Part shown: positions 40,607-54,125 of the stretch, one piece after another | Numbering within the stretch: position 1 is the first letter of the stretch | Layout: each line of letters starts with the position of its first letter | The notes under the pieces: model-generated | Seen by the model: only the letters and a program-made list of their open reading frames with translations | The model's database searches: none | What the model was told of the DNA's origin: nothing | NCBI GenBank assembly: GCA_029582265.1 | Contig: JAQQFT010000023.1 | Span: forward strand, 1,823,071 to 1,887,070 | Reading direction: 5' to 3' | DNA length: 64,000 nucleotides | From: Zoroaster sp. YZ-2022 | Taxonomy: Eukaryota > Echinodermata > Asteroidea > Forcipulatida > Zoroasteridae | Translations under genes and position numbers: made by a program

Positions 40607-43600
40607 TTATTTCGTACCTTAAACGGCCTAAATGGACACATAGCCCTGTGTAAAATACCGTCAACTTGCATGCGGTTTCACCGCAAACAATACAGCACTA
40701 TACAGTGTTACAAAAAACATTTCTAGGATTGGGAATAACTTTTAAAGTTTTCAAGGGAGGCCGATAATTTTATATCTAAATTAAAGCTTAGGTTCTCCCC
40801 TTTCAGAAAAACTCAATACATTTGAATTTGGATAATTATTTCGTACCTTAAACGGCCTCCATGGACACATAGCCCTCTGTAAAATACCGTCAACTTGCAT
40901 GCGGTATCACCGCAAACAATACAGCACTATACAGTGTTACAAGAAAAACATTTCTAGGTTTGGGAATAACTTTTAAAGTTTTCATGGGAGGCAGATAATT
41001 TTATATCTAAATTAAAGCTTAGGTTCTCCCCTTTCAGAAAACCCAATACTTTTGAATTTGGATAATTATTTCGTACCTTAAACGGCCTCCATGGACACAT
41101 AGCCCTCTGTAAAATACCGTCAACTTGCATGCGGTTTCACCGCAAACAATACAGCACTATACAGTGTTACAAAAAAAACATTTCTATGGTTGGGAATAAC
41201 TTTTAAAGTTTTCAAGGGAGGTCGATAATTTTATATCTAAATTAAAGCGTAGGTTCTCCCCTTTCAGAAAACCCAATACTTTTGAATTTTGATAATTATT
41301 TCGTACCTTAAACGGCCTCCATGGACACATAGCCCTCTGTAAAATACGGTCAAAGTGCATGCGGTTTCACCGCAAACAATACAGCACTATACAGTGTTAC
41401 AAAAAACATTTCTAGGATTGGGAATAACTTTTAAAGTTTTCAAGAGAGGTCGATAATTTTATATCTAAATTAAAGCGTAGGTTCTCCCTTTTCAGAAACA
41501 CATCATACTTTTGAATTTGGATAATTATTTCGTACCTTAAACGGCTTCCATGGACACATAGCCCTCTGTAAAATACCGTCAACTTGCATGCGGTTTCACC
41601 GCAAACAATACAGCACTATACAGTGTTACAAAAAACATTTCTATGGATTGGGAATAACTTTTAAAGTTTTCAAGGAGGTCGATAATTTTATATCTAAATT
41701 AAATCGTAGGTTCTCCCTTTCAGAAACACACCATACTTTTGAATTTGGATAATTATTTCGTACCTTAAACGGCCTCCATGGACACATAGCCCTCTGTAAA
41801 ATACCGTCAACTTGCATGCGGTTTCACCGCAAACAATACAGCACTATACAGTGTTACAAAAACAAATTCTATGGTTGGGAATAACTTTTAAAGTTTTCAA
41901 GGGAGGCCGATAATTTTATATCTAAATTAAAGCTTAGGTTCTCCCCTTTCAGAAAACACCAGACTTTTGAATTTGGATAATTATTTCGTACCTTAAACGG
42001 CCTCCATGGACACATAGCCCTCTGTAAAATACGGTCAACTTGCATGCGGTTTCACCGCAAACAATACAGCACTATACAGTGTTACAAAAAAACATTTCTA
42101 GGGTTGGGAATAACTTTTAAAGTTTTCAAGGTAGGTCGATAATTTTATATCTAAATTAAAGCGTAGGTTCTCCCTTTCAGAAAAACACCATACTTTTGAA
42201 TTTGGATAATTATTTCGTACCTTAAACGGCCTCCATGGACACATAGCCCTCTGTAAAATACCGTCAACTTGCATGCGGTTTCACCGCAAACAATACAGCA
42301 CTATACAGTGTTACAAAAAACATTTCTATGGTTGGGAATAACTTTTAAAGTTTTCAAGGGAGGCCGATAATTTTATATCTAAATTAAAGCTTAGGTTCTC
42401 CCCTTTCAGAAAAACACCATACTTTTGAATTTGGATAATTATTTCGTACCTTAAACGGCCTCCATGGACACATAGCCCTCTGTAAAATACGGTCAACTTG
42501 CATGCGGTTTCACCGCAAACAATACAGCACTATACAGTGTTACAAAAAAACATTTCTAGGGTTGGGAATAACTTTTAAAGTTTTCAAGGGAGGGCGATAA
42601 TTGTATATCTAAATTAAATCGTAGGTTCTCCCCTTTCAGAAAAACACCATACTTTTGAATTTGGATAATTATTTCGTACCTTAAACGGCCTCCATGGACA
42701 CATAGCCCTCTGTAAAATACCGTCAACTTGCATGCGGTTTCACCGCAAACAATACAGCACTATACAGTGTTACAAAAAAACATTTCTATTGTTGGGAATA
42801 ACTTTTAAAGTTTTCAAGGGAGGATGATAATTTTATATCTAAATTAAAGCTTAGGTTCTCCCCTTTCAGAAAAACCCATACTTTTGAATTTGGATAATTA
42901 TTTCGTACCTTAAACGGCCTCCATGGACACATAGCCCTCTGTAAAATACCGTCAACTTGCATGCGGTTTCACCGCAAACAATACAGCACTATACAGTGTT
43001 ACAAAAAAAATTTATATGTATGGGAATAAATTGTAAATTTTTCAATGGAGGTCGATAATTTTATATCTAAATTAAAGCGTAGGTTCTCCCCTTTCAGAAA
43101 AACACCATACTTTTGAATTTGGATAATTATTTCGTACCTTAAACGGCCTCCATGGACACATAGCCCTCTGTAAAATACCGTCAACTTGCATGCGGTTTCA
43201 CCGCAAACAATACAGCACTATACAGTGTTACAAAAAATACATTTCTATGGTTGGGAATAACTTTTAAAGTTTTCAAGGGAGGCCGATAATTTTATATCTA
43301 AATTAAAGCTTAGGTTCTCCCCTTTCAGAAAAACACCATACTTTTGAATTTGCATAATTATTTTGTACCTTAAACGGTTTCCATGGACACTTAGCCCCCT
43401 GTAAAATACGGTCAACTTGCATGCGGTTTCACCGCAAACAATACAGCACTATACAGTGTTACAAAAAAACATTTCTAGGGTTGGGAATAACTTTTAAAGT
43501 TTTCAAGGGAGGCCGATAATTGTATATCTAAATTAAATCGTAGGTTCTCCCCTTTCAGAAAAACACCATACTTTTGAATTTGGATAATTATTTCGTACCT

Positions 43601-44278
43601 TAAACGGCCTCCATGGACACATAGCCCTCTGTAAAATACCGTCAACTTGCATGCGGTTTCACCGCAAACAATACAGCACTATACAGTGTTACAAAAAAAC
43701 ATTTCTATTGTTGGGAATAACTTTTAAAGTTTTCAAGGGAGGTCGATAATTTTATATCTAAATTAAAGCTTAGGTTCTCCCCTTTCAGAAAACCCATACT
43801 TTTGAATTTGGATAATTATTTCGTACCTTAAACGGCCTCCATGGACACATAGCCCTCTGTAAAATACACTCAACATGCATGCGGTTTCACCGCAAACAAT
43901 ACAGCACTATACAGTGTTACCAAAAAAACATTTCTATGGTTGGGAATAACTTTTAAAGTTTTCAAGAGAGGCCGATAATTGTATATCTAAATTAAAGCTT
44001 AGGTTCTCCCATTTCAGAAAAACACCATACTTTTGAATTTGGATAATTATTTCGTACCTTAAACGGCCTCCATGGACACATAGCCCTCTGTAAAATACCG
44101 TCAACTTGCATGCGGTTTCACCGCAAACAATACAGCACTATACAGTGTTACAAAAACAAACATTTCTATGGTTGGGAATAACTTTTAAAGTTTTCAAGGG
44201 AGGTCGATAATTTTATATCTAAATTAAAGCGTAGGTTCTCCCCTTTCAGAAACACACCATACTTTTGAATTTGGATAA

Positions 44279-44505
44279 TTATTTCGTACCTTAAACGGCC
44301 TCCATGGACACATAGCCCTCTGTAAAATACCGTCAACTTGCATGCGGTTCACCGCAAACAATACAGCACTATACAGTGTTACAAAAAAATATTCTATGGT
44401 TGGGAATAACTTTTAAAGTTTTCAAGGAGGTCGATAATTTTATATATAAATTAACTAGTAGTTTCGACCATTTCAGAAAACCACCATAATTTTTAATTTG
44501 GATAA
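44279..44505. repeat. Divergent monomer
   Basis: Reads GCGGTTCACC, ATATTCTATGG, ATATATAAATTAACTAGTAG, TTTCGACCATTTCAG, CCACCATAATTTTTAATTTG; the following unit begins TTATTTCACCTC. Length is kept at 227 bp, so substitutions predominate. Confidence 0.72.
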
Positions 44506-44958
44506 TTATTTCACCTCTTAAACGGCCTCCATGGACACATAGCCCTCTGTAAAATACCGTCAACTTGCATGCGTTTCACTGCAAACAATACAGCACTATA
44601 CAGTGTTACAAAAACATTTCTATGGTTGGGAATAACTTTAAAGTTTTCAAGGAGGCTGATAATTTTATATCTAAATTAAAGCTTAGGTTCTCCCTTCAGA
44701 AAAACACCATACTTTTGAATTTGGATAATTATTTTGTACCTTAAACGGCCTCCATGGACACTTAGCCCTCTGTAAAATACGGTCAACTTGCATGCGGTTT
44801 CACCGCAAACAATACAGCACTATACAGTGTTACAACAAAAACATTTCTAGGATTGGGAATAACTTTAAAGTTTTCAAGGGAGGTCGATAATTTTATATCT
44901 AAATTAAATCGTAGGTTCTCCCCTTTCAGAAAAACACCATACTTTTGAATTTGGATAA

Positions 44959-45187
44959 TTATTTCGTACCTTAAACGGCCTCCATGGACACATAGCCCTC
45001 TGTAAAATACCGTCAACTTGCATGCGGTTTCACCGCAAACAATACAGCACTATACAGTGTTACAAAAACCACAGTTCGATGGTTAGTAATAACTTTTATA
45101 GTTTTCAAGGGAGGCGATAATTTTACATCTAAATTAAAGCTTAGGTTCTCCCCTTTCTGAAAATACCATACTTTTGAATTTGGATAA
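44959..45187. repeat. Divergent monomer
   Basis: Reads ACAAAAACCACAGTTCGATGG, TTAGTAATAAC, TTTATAG, GGAGGCGAT, TTTTACATC and TTTCTGAAAATACC. It is followed by a TTTTGTACC unit. It lies within the variant-rich zone, close to the first ACACTTAGCC copies. Confidence 0.7.
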
Positions 45188-46105
45188 TTATTTTGTACCT
45201 TAAACGGCCTCCATGGACACATAGCCCTCTGTAAAATACCGTCAACTTGCATGCGGTTTCACCGCAAACAATACAGCACTATACAGTGTTACAAAAAAAA
45301 ACATTTCTATGGTTGGGAATAACTTTTAAAGTTTTCAATGGAGGTCGATAATTTTATATCTAAATTAAAGCGTAGGTTCTCCTTTCAGAAAATCACCATA
45401 ATTTTGAAATTTTGATAATTATTTCGTACCTTAAACGGCCTCCATGGACACTTAGCCCTCTGTAAAATACGGTCAACTTGCATGCGGTTTCACCGCAAAC
45501 AATACAGCACTATACAGTGTTACAAAAAACATTTCTAGGGTTGGGAATAACTTTTAAAGTTTTCAAGGGAGGTCGATAATTTAATATCTAAATTAAAGCT
45601 TAGGTTCTGCCCTTTTAGAAACACACCATACTTTTGAATTTGGATAATTATTTCGTACCTTAAACGGCCTCCATGGACACATAGCCCTCTGTAAAATACC
45701 GTCAACTTGCATGCGGTTTCACCGCAAACAATACAGCACTATACAGTGTTACAAAAAAACATTTCTAGGGTTGGGAATAACTTTTAAAGTTTTCAAGGAA
45801 GGCAGATAATTTTATATATAAATTAAATCGTAGGATCGCCCCTTTCAGAAAAACACCATACTTTTGAATTTGGATATTTATTTCGTACCTTAAACGGCCT
45901 CCATGGACACATAGCCCTCTGTAAAATACCGTCAACTTGCATGCGGTTTCACCGCAAACAATACAGCACTATACAGTGTTACAAAAAACATTTCTATGGT
46001 TGGGAATAACTTTTAAAGTTTTCAAGGGAGGCCGATAATTTTATATCTAAATTAAAAGCTAGGTTCTCCCTTTCAGAAACACACCATACTTTTGAATTTG
46101 GATAA

Positions 46106-47249
46106 TTATTTCGTACCTTAAACGGCCTCCATGGACACATAGCCCTCTGTAAAATACTGTCAACTTGCATGCGGTTTCACCGCAAACAATACAGCACTAT
46201 ACAGTGTTACAAAAAACATTTCTATGGTTGGGAATAACTTTTAAAGTTTTCAAGGAGGCCGATAATTTTATATCTAAATTAAAGCTTAGGTTCTCCGCTT
46301 TCAGAATAACACCATACTTTTGAATTTGGATAATTATTTCGTACCTTAAACGGCCTCCATGGACACATAGCCCTCTGTAAAATACCGTCAACTTGCATGC
46401 GGTTTCACTGCAAACAATACAGCACTATAGAGTGTTACAAAAAAATATTTCTATTGTTGGGAATAACTTTTAAAGTTTTCAAGGGAGGCCGATAATTTTA
46501 TATCTAAATTAAAGCTTAGGTTCTCCCCTTTCAGAAAAACCCAATACTTTTGAATTTCGATAATTATTTCGTACCTTAAACGGCCTCCATGGACACATAG
46601 CCCTCTGTAAAATACCGTCAACTTGCATGCGGTATCACCGCAAACAATACAGCACTATACAGTGTTACAAGAAAAACATTTCTAGGTTTGGGAATAACTT
46701 TTAAAGTTTTCATGGAGGCAGATAATTTTATATCTAAATTAAAGCTTAGGTTCTCCCTTTCAGAAAACCCAATACTTTTGAATTTGGATAATTATTTCGT
46801 ACCGTAAACGGCCTCCATGGACACTTAGCCCTGTAAAATACGGTCAACTTGCATGCGGTTTCACCGCAAACAATACAGCACTATACAGTGTTACAAAAAA
46901 AACATTTCTAGGGTTGGGAATAACTTTTAAAGTTTTCAAGGGAGGTCGATAATGTTATATCTAAATTAAAGCGTAGGTTCTCCCCTTCCAGAAAAACACC
47001 ATACTTTTGAATTTGGATAATTATTTCGTACCTTAAACGGCCTCCATGGACACATAGCCCTCTGTAAAATACCGTCAACTTGCATGCGGTTTCACCGCAA
47101 ACAATACAGCACTATACAGTGTTACAAAATAAAATTATATTGTTGGGAATAACTTTTAAAGTTTTCAAGGCAGGTCGATAATTTTATATCTAAATTAAAG
47201 CGTAGGTTCTCCCCTTTCAGAAACACACCATACTTTTGAATTTGGATAA
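46106..47249. repeat. Higher-order repeat block, copy 1 (five monomers)
   Basis: Five consecutive monomers start at 46,106, 46,334, 46,564, 46,792 and 47,021. Their marks, in order, are: CTCCGCTTTCAGAATAACAC; TATTTCTATTGTTGGG with CCCAATAC and GAATTTCGATAA; GGTATCACC with ACAAGAAAAAC, TAGGTTTGGG and a CATGGAGGCAG; ACCGTAAACGG; and ATTGTTGGG with GGTCGAT and GCGTAGG. The first three are matched very closely by copy 2, and marker spacing is 1,148 bp for three independent markers. Confidence 0.75.
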
Positions 47250-48404
47250 TTATTTCGTACCTTAAACGGCCTCCATGGACACATAGCCCTCTGTAAAATA
47301 CCGTCAACTTGCATGCGGTTCACCGCAAACAATACAGCACTATACAGTAGTTACAAAAAAAAACATTTCTATGGTTGGGAATAACTTTTAAAGTTTTCAA
47401 GGGAGGCCGATAATTTTATATCTAAATTAAAGCTTAGGTTCTCCGCTTTCAGAATAACACCATACTTTTGAATTTGGATAATTATTTCGTACCTTAAACG
47501 GCCTCCATGGACACATAGCCCTCTGTAAAATACCGTCAACTTGCATGCGGTTTCACCGCAAACAATACAGCACTATACAGTGTTACAAAAAAATATTTCT
47601 ATTGTTGGGAATAACTTTTAAAGTTTTCAAGGGAGGCCGATAATTTTATATCTAAATTAAAGCTTAGGTTCTCCCCTTTCAGAAAAACCCAATACATTTG
47701 AATTTCGATAATTATTTCGTACCTTAAACGGCCCCCATGGACACATAGCCCTCTGTAAAATACCGTCAACTTGCATGCGGTATCATCGCAAACAATACAG
47801 CACTATACAGTGTTACAAGAAAAACATTTCTAGGTTTGGGAATAACTTTTAAAGTTTTCATGGGAGGCAGATAATTTTATATCTAAATTAAAGCTTAGGT
47901 TCTCCCCTTTCAGAAAAACCCAATACTTTTGAAATTGGACAATTATTTCGTACCGTAAACGGCCTCCATGGACACATAGCCCTCTGTAAAATACCGTCAA
48001 CTTGCATGCGGTTTCACCGCAAACAATACAGCACTATACAGTGTTACAAAAAAGAAAATTTCTATGGTTGGGAATACCTTTTGAAGTTTTCAGTGGAGGT
48101 CGATAATTTTATATCTAAATTAAAGCTTAGGTTCTCCCCTTTCAGAATAACACCATACTTTTGAATTTGGATTATTATTTCGTACCTTAAACGGCCTCCA
48201 TGGACACATAGCCCTCTGTAAAATACCGTCAACTTGCATGCGGTTTCACCGCAAACAATACAGCACTATACAGTGTTACAAAAAAACATTTCTGTTGTTG
48301 GGAATAACTTTTAAAGTTTTCAAGGGAGGTCGATAATTTTATATCTAAATTAAAGCGTAGGTTCTCCCCTTTCAGAAAAACACCATACTTTTGAATTTGG
48401 ATAA
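47250..48404. repeat. Higher-order repeat block, copy 2 (five monomers)
   Basis: Monomer starts are 47,250, 47,482, 47,712, 47,943 and 48,175. The first three reproduce the diagnostic marks of copy 1 in order. CTCCGCTTTCAGAATAACAC is at 47,441, CCCAATACATTTGAATTTCG follows, and GGTATCATCGC with ACAAGAAAAAC and CATGGGAGGCAG comes next. The fourth shares ACCGTAAACGG with its counterpart but otherwise differs. The fifth agrees loosely. So the block is a real but eroded five-mer, not a perfect duplication. Confidence 0.72.
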
Positions 48405-48635
48405 TTATTTCGTACCTTAAACGGCCTCCATGGACACATAGCCCTCTATAAAATACCGTCAACTTGCATGCGGTTTCACCGCAAACAATACAGCACTATA
48501 CAGTGTTACAAAAAAAACATTTCTATGGTTGGGAATAACTTTTAAAGTTTTCAAGGGAGGCCGATAATGTTATATCTAAATTAAAGCTTAGGTTCTCCCC
48601 TTTCAGAAAAACACCATACTTTTGAATTTGGATAA

Positions 48636-49551
48636 TTATTTCGTATCTTAAACGGCCTCCATGGACACTTAGCCCTCTATAAAATACGGTCAACTTGCAT
48701 GCGGTTTCACCGCAAACAATACAGCACTATACAGTGTTACAAAAAAACATTTCTAGGGTTGGGAATAAATTTTAAAGTTTTCAAGAGAGGTCGATAATTA
48801 TATATACATTAAATCGTAGGTTCTGCCCTTTCAGAAAACACCATACTTTTGAATTTGGATAATTATTTCGTACCTTAAACGGCCTCCATGGACACATAGC
48901 CCTCTGTAAAATACCGTCAACTTGCATGCGGTTTCACCGCAAACAATACAGCACTATACAGTGTTACAAAAAAAACATTTCTATTGGTTGGGAATAACTT
49001 TTAAATTTTTCAAGGGAGGTCGATAATTTTATATCTAAATTAAAGCGTAGGTTCTCCCTATCTGAAACACACCATACTTTTGAATTTGGATAATTATTTC
49101 GTACCTTAAACGGCCTCCATGGACACATAGCCCTCTGTAAAATACGGTCAACTTGCATGCGGTTCACCGCAAACAATACAGCACTATACAGTGTTAAAAA
49201 AAAAACATTTCTATGGTTGGGAATAACTTTTAAAGTTTTCAAGGGAGGCCGATAATTTTATATCTAAATTAAAGCTTAGGTTCTCCCCTTTCAGAATAAC
49301 ACCATACTTTTGAATTTGGATAATTATTTCGTACCTTAAACGGCCTCCATGGACACATAGCCCTCTGTAAAATACCGTCAACTTGCATGCGGTTTCACCG
49401 CAAACAATACAGCACTATACAGTGTTACAAAAAAACATTTATATTGTTGGGAATAACTTTTAAAGTTTTCAAGGGAGGCCGATAATTTTATATCTAAATT
49501 AAAGCTTAGGTTCTCCCCTTTCAGAAACCCAATACTTTTGAATTTGGATAA
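48636..49551. repeat. Partial third higher-order block (four monomers)
   Basis: Monomers starting at 48,636, 48,863, 49,094 and 49,324 mirror those at 46,792, 47,021, 47,250 and 47,482. The shared marks, in order, are: ACACTTAGCC with ACGGTCAAC and TAGGGTTGGG; GCGTAGG with AAACACACC; GCGGTTCACCGC with CAGAATAACACC (the 47,250 counterpart); and ATTGTTGGG with CCCAATAC. The shift is eight monomers, not ten, so the order is kept while the block length is not, as expected after unequal exchange within a higher-order array. Confidence 0.6.
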
Positions 49552-52280
49552 TTATTTCGTACCTTAAACGGCCTCCATGGACACATAGCCCTCTGTAAAA
49601 TACGGTCAACTTGCATGCGGTTTCACCGCAAACAATACAGCACTATACAGTGTTACAAAAAAACATTTCTATGGTTGGGAATAACTTTTAAAGTTTTCAA
49701 GGAGGTCGATAATTTTATATCTAAATTAAAGCTTAGGTTCTCCCTTTCAGAAAACACCATACTTTTGAATTTCGATAATTATTTCGTACCTTAAACGGCC
49801 TCCATGGACACATAGCCCTCTGTAAAATACCGTCAACTTGCATGCGGTTTCACCGCAAACAATACAGCACTATACAGTGTTACAAAAAACATTTCTAGGA
49901 TTGGGAATAACTTTTAAAGTTTTCAAGTGAGGTCGATAATTTTATATCTAAATTAAAGCGTAGGTGCTCCCTTTCAGAAAACACACCATACTTTTGAATT
50001 TCGATAATTATTTCGTACCTTAAACGGCCTCCATGGACACATAGCCCTCTGTAAAATACCGTCAACTTGCATGCGGTTTCACTGCAAACAATACAGCACT
50101 ATACAGTGTTACATTTCAAAACATTTCTATGGTTGGGAATATCTTTTAAAGTTTTCATGGGAGGCAGATAATTTATATCTAAATTAAAGCTTAGGTTCTC
50201 CCCTTTCAGAAAAACCCAATACTTTTGAAATTGGACAATTATTTCGTACCGTAAACGGCCTCCATGGACACATAGCCCTCTGTAAAATACCGTCAACTTG
50301 CATGCGGTTTCACCGCAAACAATACAGCACTATACAGTGTTACAAAAAAACATTTCTATTGTTGGGAATAACTTTTAAAGTTTTCAAGGGAGGCCGATAA
50401 TTTTATATCTAAATTAAAGCTTAGGTTCTCCCTTTCAGAAAAAACCAATACTTTTGAATTTGGATAATTATTTCGTACCTTAAACGGCCTCCATGGACAT
50501 ATAGCCCTCTGTAAAATACCGTCAACTTGCATGCGGTTTCACCGCAAACAATACAGCACTATACAGTGTTACAAAAAAACATTTCTAGGTTTGGGAATAA
50601 CTTTTAAAGTTTTCATGGGAGGCAGATAATTTTATATCTAAATTAAAGCTTAGGTTCTCCCCTTTTAGAAAAACCCAATACTTTTGAATTTGGATAATTA
50701 TTTCGTACCTTAAACGGCCTCCATGGACACATATCCCTCTGTAAAATACGGTCAACTTGCATGCGGTTTCACCGCAAACAATACAGCACTATACAGTGTT
50801 ACAAAAAAAACATTTCTATGGTTGGGAATAACTTTAAAGTTTTCAAGGAGGTCGATAATTTTATATCTAAATTAAAGCTTAGGTTCTCCCTTTCAGAATA
50901 ACACCATACTTTTGAATTTGATAATTATTTCGTACCTTAAACGGCCTCCATGGACACATAGCCCTCTGTAAAATACGGTCAACTTGCATGCGGTTTCACC
51001 GCAAACAATACAGCACTATACAGTGTTACAAAAGAACGTTTCTATGGTTGGGAATAACTTTTAAAGTTTTCAAGGAGGTCGATAATTTTATATCTAAATT
51101 AAAGCGTAGGTTCTCCCTTCAGAAAAACACCATACTTTTGAATTTCGATAATTATTTCGTACCTTAAACGGCCTCCATGGACACATAGCCCTCTGTAAAT
51201 ACTGTCAACTTGCATGCGGTTTCACCGCAAACAATACAGCACTATACAGTGTTATAAAAACATTTCTAGGATTGGGAATAACTTTTAAAGTTTTCAAGGA
51301 GGTCGATAATTTTATATCTAAATTAAAGCGTAGGTTCTCCCCTTTCAGAAACACACCATACTTTTGAATTTGGATAATTATTTCGTACCTTAAACGGCCT
51401 CCATGGACACATAGCCCTCTGTAAAATACCGTCAACTTGCATGCGGTTTCACCGCAAACAATACAGCACTATACAGTGTTACAAAAAAAAACATTTCTAT
51501 GGTTGGGAATAACTTTTAAAGTTTTCATGGGAGGCAGATAATTTTATATCTAAATTAAAGCTCAGGTTCTCCCCTTTCAGAAAAACCCAATACTTTTGAA
51601 ATTGGATAAATATTTCGTACCGTAAACGGCCTCCATGGACACATAGCCCTCTGTAAAATACCGTCAACTTGCATGCGGTTTCACCGCAAACAATACAGCA
51701 CTATACAGTGTTACAAAAAAGAACATTTCTATGGTTGGGAATAACTTTTGAAGTTTTCAAGGGAGGTCGATAATTTTATATCTAAATTAAAGCTTAGGTT
51801 CTCCCCTTTCAGAATAACACCATACTTTTGAATTTGGATAATTATTTCGTACCTTAAACGGCCTCCATGGACACATAGCCCTCTGTAAAATACCGTCAAC
51901 TTGCATGTGGTTATCACTGCGCAAACAATACAGCACTATACAGTGTTACAAAAAAAACATTTCTATGGTTGGGAATAACTTTTAAAGTTTTCAAGGCAGG
52001 CCGATAATTTTATATCTAAATTAAAGCTTAGGTTCCTCCCTTTCAGAAAAAGCCAATACTTTTGAATTTGGATAATTATTTCGTACCTTAAACGGCCTCC
52101 ATGGACACATAGCCCTCTGTAAAATACGGTCAACTTGCATGCGGTTTCACCGCAAACAATACAGCACTATACAGTGTTACAAAAAAACATTTCTAGGATT
52201 GGGAATAACTTTAAAGGTTTCAAGGAGGTCGATAATTTTATATCTAAATTAAAGCGTAGGTTCTCCCTTTCAGAAAAACA

Positions 52281-52375
52281 CCATACTTTTTAATGTGGAT
52301 AATAATTTAGTAACTTAAACGGCATCCATGTACACATAGACCTATGTAAATTACCGTCAACTTGCATGCGGTTAC
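52281..52375. repeat. Substitution cluster across a monomer boundary
   Basis: Reads ACTTTTTAATGTGGATAATA, ATTTAGTAACTTAAACGGC, ATCCATGTACACATAGACC, TATGTAAATTACC and GGTTACACC. The NcoI site is lost. Length is preserved and most changes are single bases, unlike the indel pattern further right. Confidence 0.75.
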
Positions 52376-54090
52376 ACCGCAAACAATACAGCACTATACA
52401 GTGTTACAAAAGAAACATTTCTATGGTTGGGAATAACTTTTAAAGTTTTCAAGGGAGGTCGATAATTTTATATCTAAATTAAAGCGTAGGTTCTCCCCTT
52501 TCAGAAAAACACCATACTTTTGAATTTGGATAATTATTTCGTACCTTAAACGGCCTCCATGGACACATAGCCCTCTGTAAAATACTGTCAACTTGCATGC
52601 GGTTTCACCGCAAACAATACAGCACTATACAGTGTTACAAAAAGAACATTTCTATGTTTGGGAATAACTTTAAAGTTTTCAAGGGAGGTCGATAATTTTA
52701 TATCTAAATTAAAGCTTAGGTTCTCCCTTTCAGAATACACACCATACTTTTGAATTTGGATAATTATTTCTGTACCTTAAACGGCCTCCATGGACACATA
52801 GCCCTCTGTAAAATACTGTCAACTTGCATGCGGTTTCACCGCAAACAATACAGCACTATACAGTGTTACAAAAAACATTTCTATGGTTGGGAATAACTTT
52901 TAAAGTTTTCAAGGGAGGTCGATAATTTTATATCTAAATTAAAGCGTAGGTTCTCCCCTTTCAGAAACACACCATACTTTTGAATTTGGATAATTATTTC
53001 GTACCTTAAACGGCCTCCATGGACACATAGCCCTCTGTAAAATACCGTCAACTTGCATGCGGTTTCACCGCAAACAATACAGCACTATACAGTGTTACAA
53101 AAAAACATTTCTATGGTTGGGAATAACTTTTAAAGTTTTCAAGGGAGGCCGATAATTTTATATCTAAATTAAAGCTTAGGTTCTCCCCTTTCAGAAAAAC
53201 ACCATACTTTTGAATTTGGATAATTATTTTGTACCTTAAACGGCCTCCATGGACACTTAGCCCTCTGTAAAATACGGTCAACTTGCATGCGGTTTCACCG
53301 CAAACAATACAGCACTATACAGTGTTACAAAAAAAACATTTCTAGGGTTGTGAATAACTTTTAAAGTTTTCAAGGCAGGTCGATAATTTTATATCTAAAT
53401 TAAAGCGTAGGTTTTTGCCCTTTCAGAAAAACACCATACTTTTGAATTTGGATAATTATTTCGTACCTTAAACGGCCTCCATGGACACATAGCCCTCTGT
53501 AAAATACCGTCAACTTGCATGCGGTTTCACCGCAAACAATACAGCACTATACAGTGTTACAAAAAAAAACATTTCTATGGTTGGGAATAACTTTTAAAGT
53601 TTTCAAGGGAGGTCGATAATTTTATATCTAAATTAAAGCTTAGGTTCTCCCCTTTCAGAAACACACCATACTTTTGAATTTGGATAATTATTTCGTACCT
53701 TAAACGGCCTCCATGGACACATAGCCCTCTGTAAAATACCGTCAACTTGCATGCGGTTCACCGCAAACAATACAGCACTATACAGTGTTACAAAAAAAAA
53801 CATTTCTATGGTTGGGAATAACTTTTAAAGTTTTCATGGGAGGCAGATAATTTTATATCTAAATTAAAGCTTAGGTTCTCCCCTTTCAGAAAAACCCAAT
53901 ACTTTTGAAATTGGACAATTATTTCACGCGTAAACGGCCTCCATGGACACATAGCCCTCTGTAAAATACTGTCAACTTGCATGCGGTTTCACCGCAAACA
54001 ATACAGCACTATACACTGTTACAAAAAGAACATTTCTATGGTTGGGATAACTTTTGAAGTTTTCAAGGAGGTCGATAATTTTATATCTAA

Positions 54091-54125
54091 ACTAAAGCTT
54101 CTGGTCTCACTTCTGATATACACAC
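54091..54125. repeat. Scrambled patch in a monomer
   Basis: Reads ACTAAAGCTTCTGGTCTCAC followed by TTCTGATATACACACC, replacing the usual AAGCTTAGGTTCTCCCCTTT region. It is a mixture of substitutions and small indels near the start of the indel-rich zone. Confidence 0.6.

Larger units (their letters stand above)
36900..54000. repeat. Variant-rich zone with recurring monomer subtypes
   Basis: The same monomer continues, but several linked variants become common: ACGGTCAAC or ACTGTCAAC for ACCGTCAAC, ACACTTAGCC for ACACATAGCC, TTTTGTACC for TTTCGTACC, CAGAAACACACC and CAGAATAACACC for CAGAAAAACACC, CCCAATAC for ACCATAC, CATGGGAGGCAG for CAAGGGAGGCC, and ACCGTAAACGG for ACCTTAAACGG. They appear in fixed combinations and order rather than at random, which indicates older, partly independent repeat subfamilies amplified as groups. 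Confidence 0.8.
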
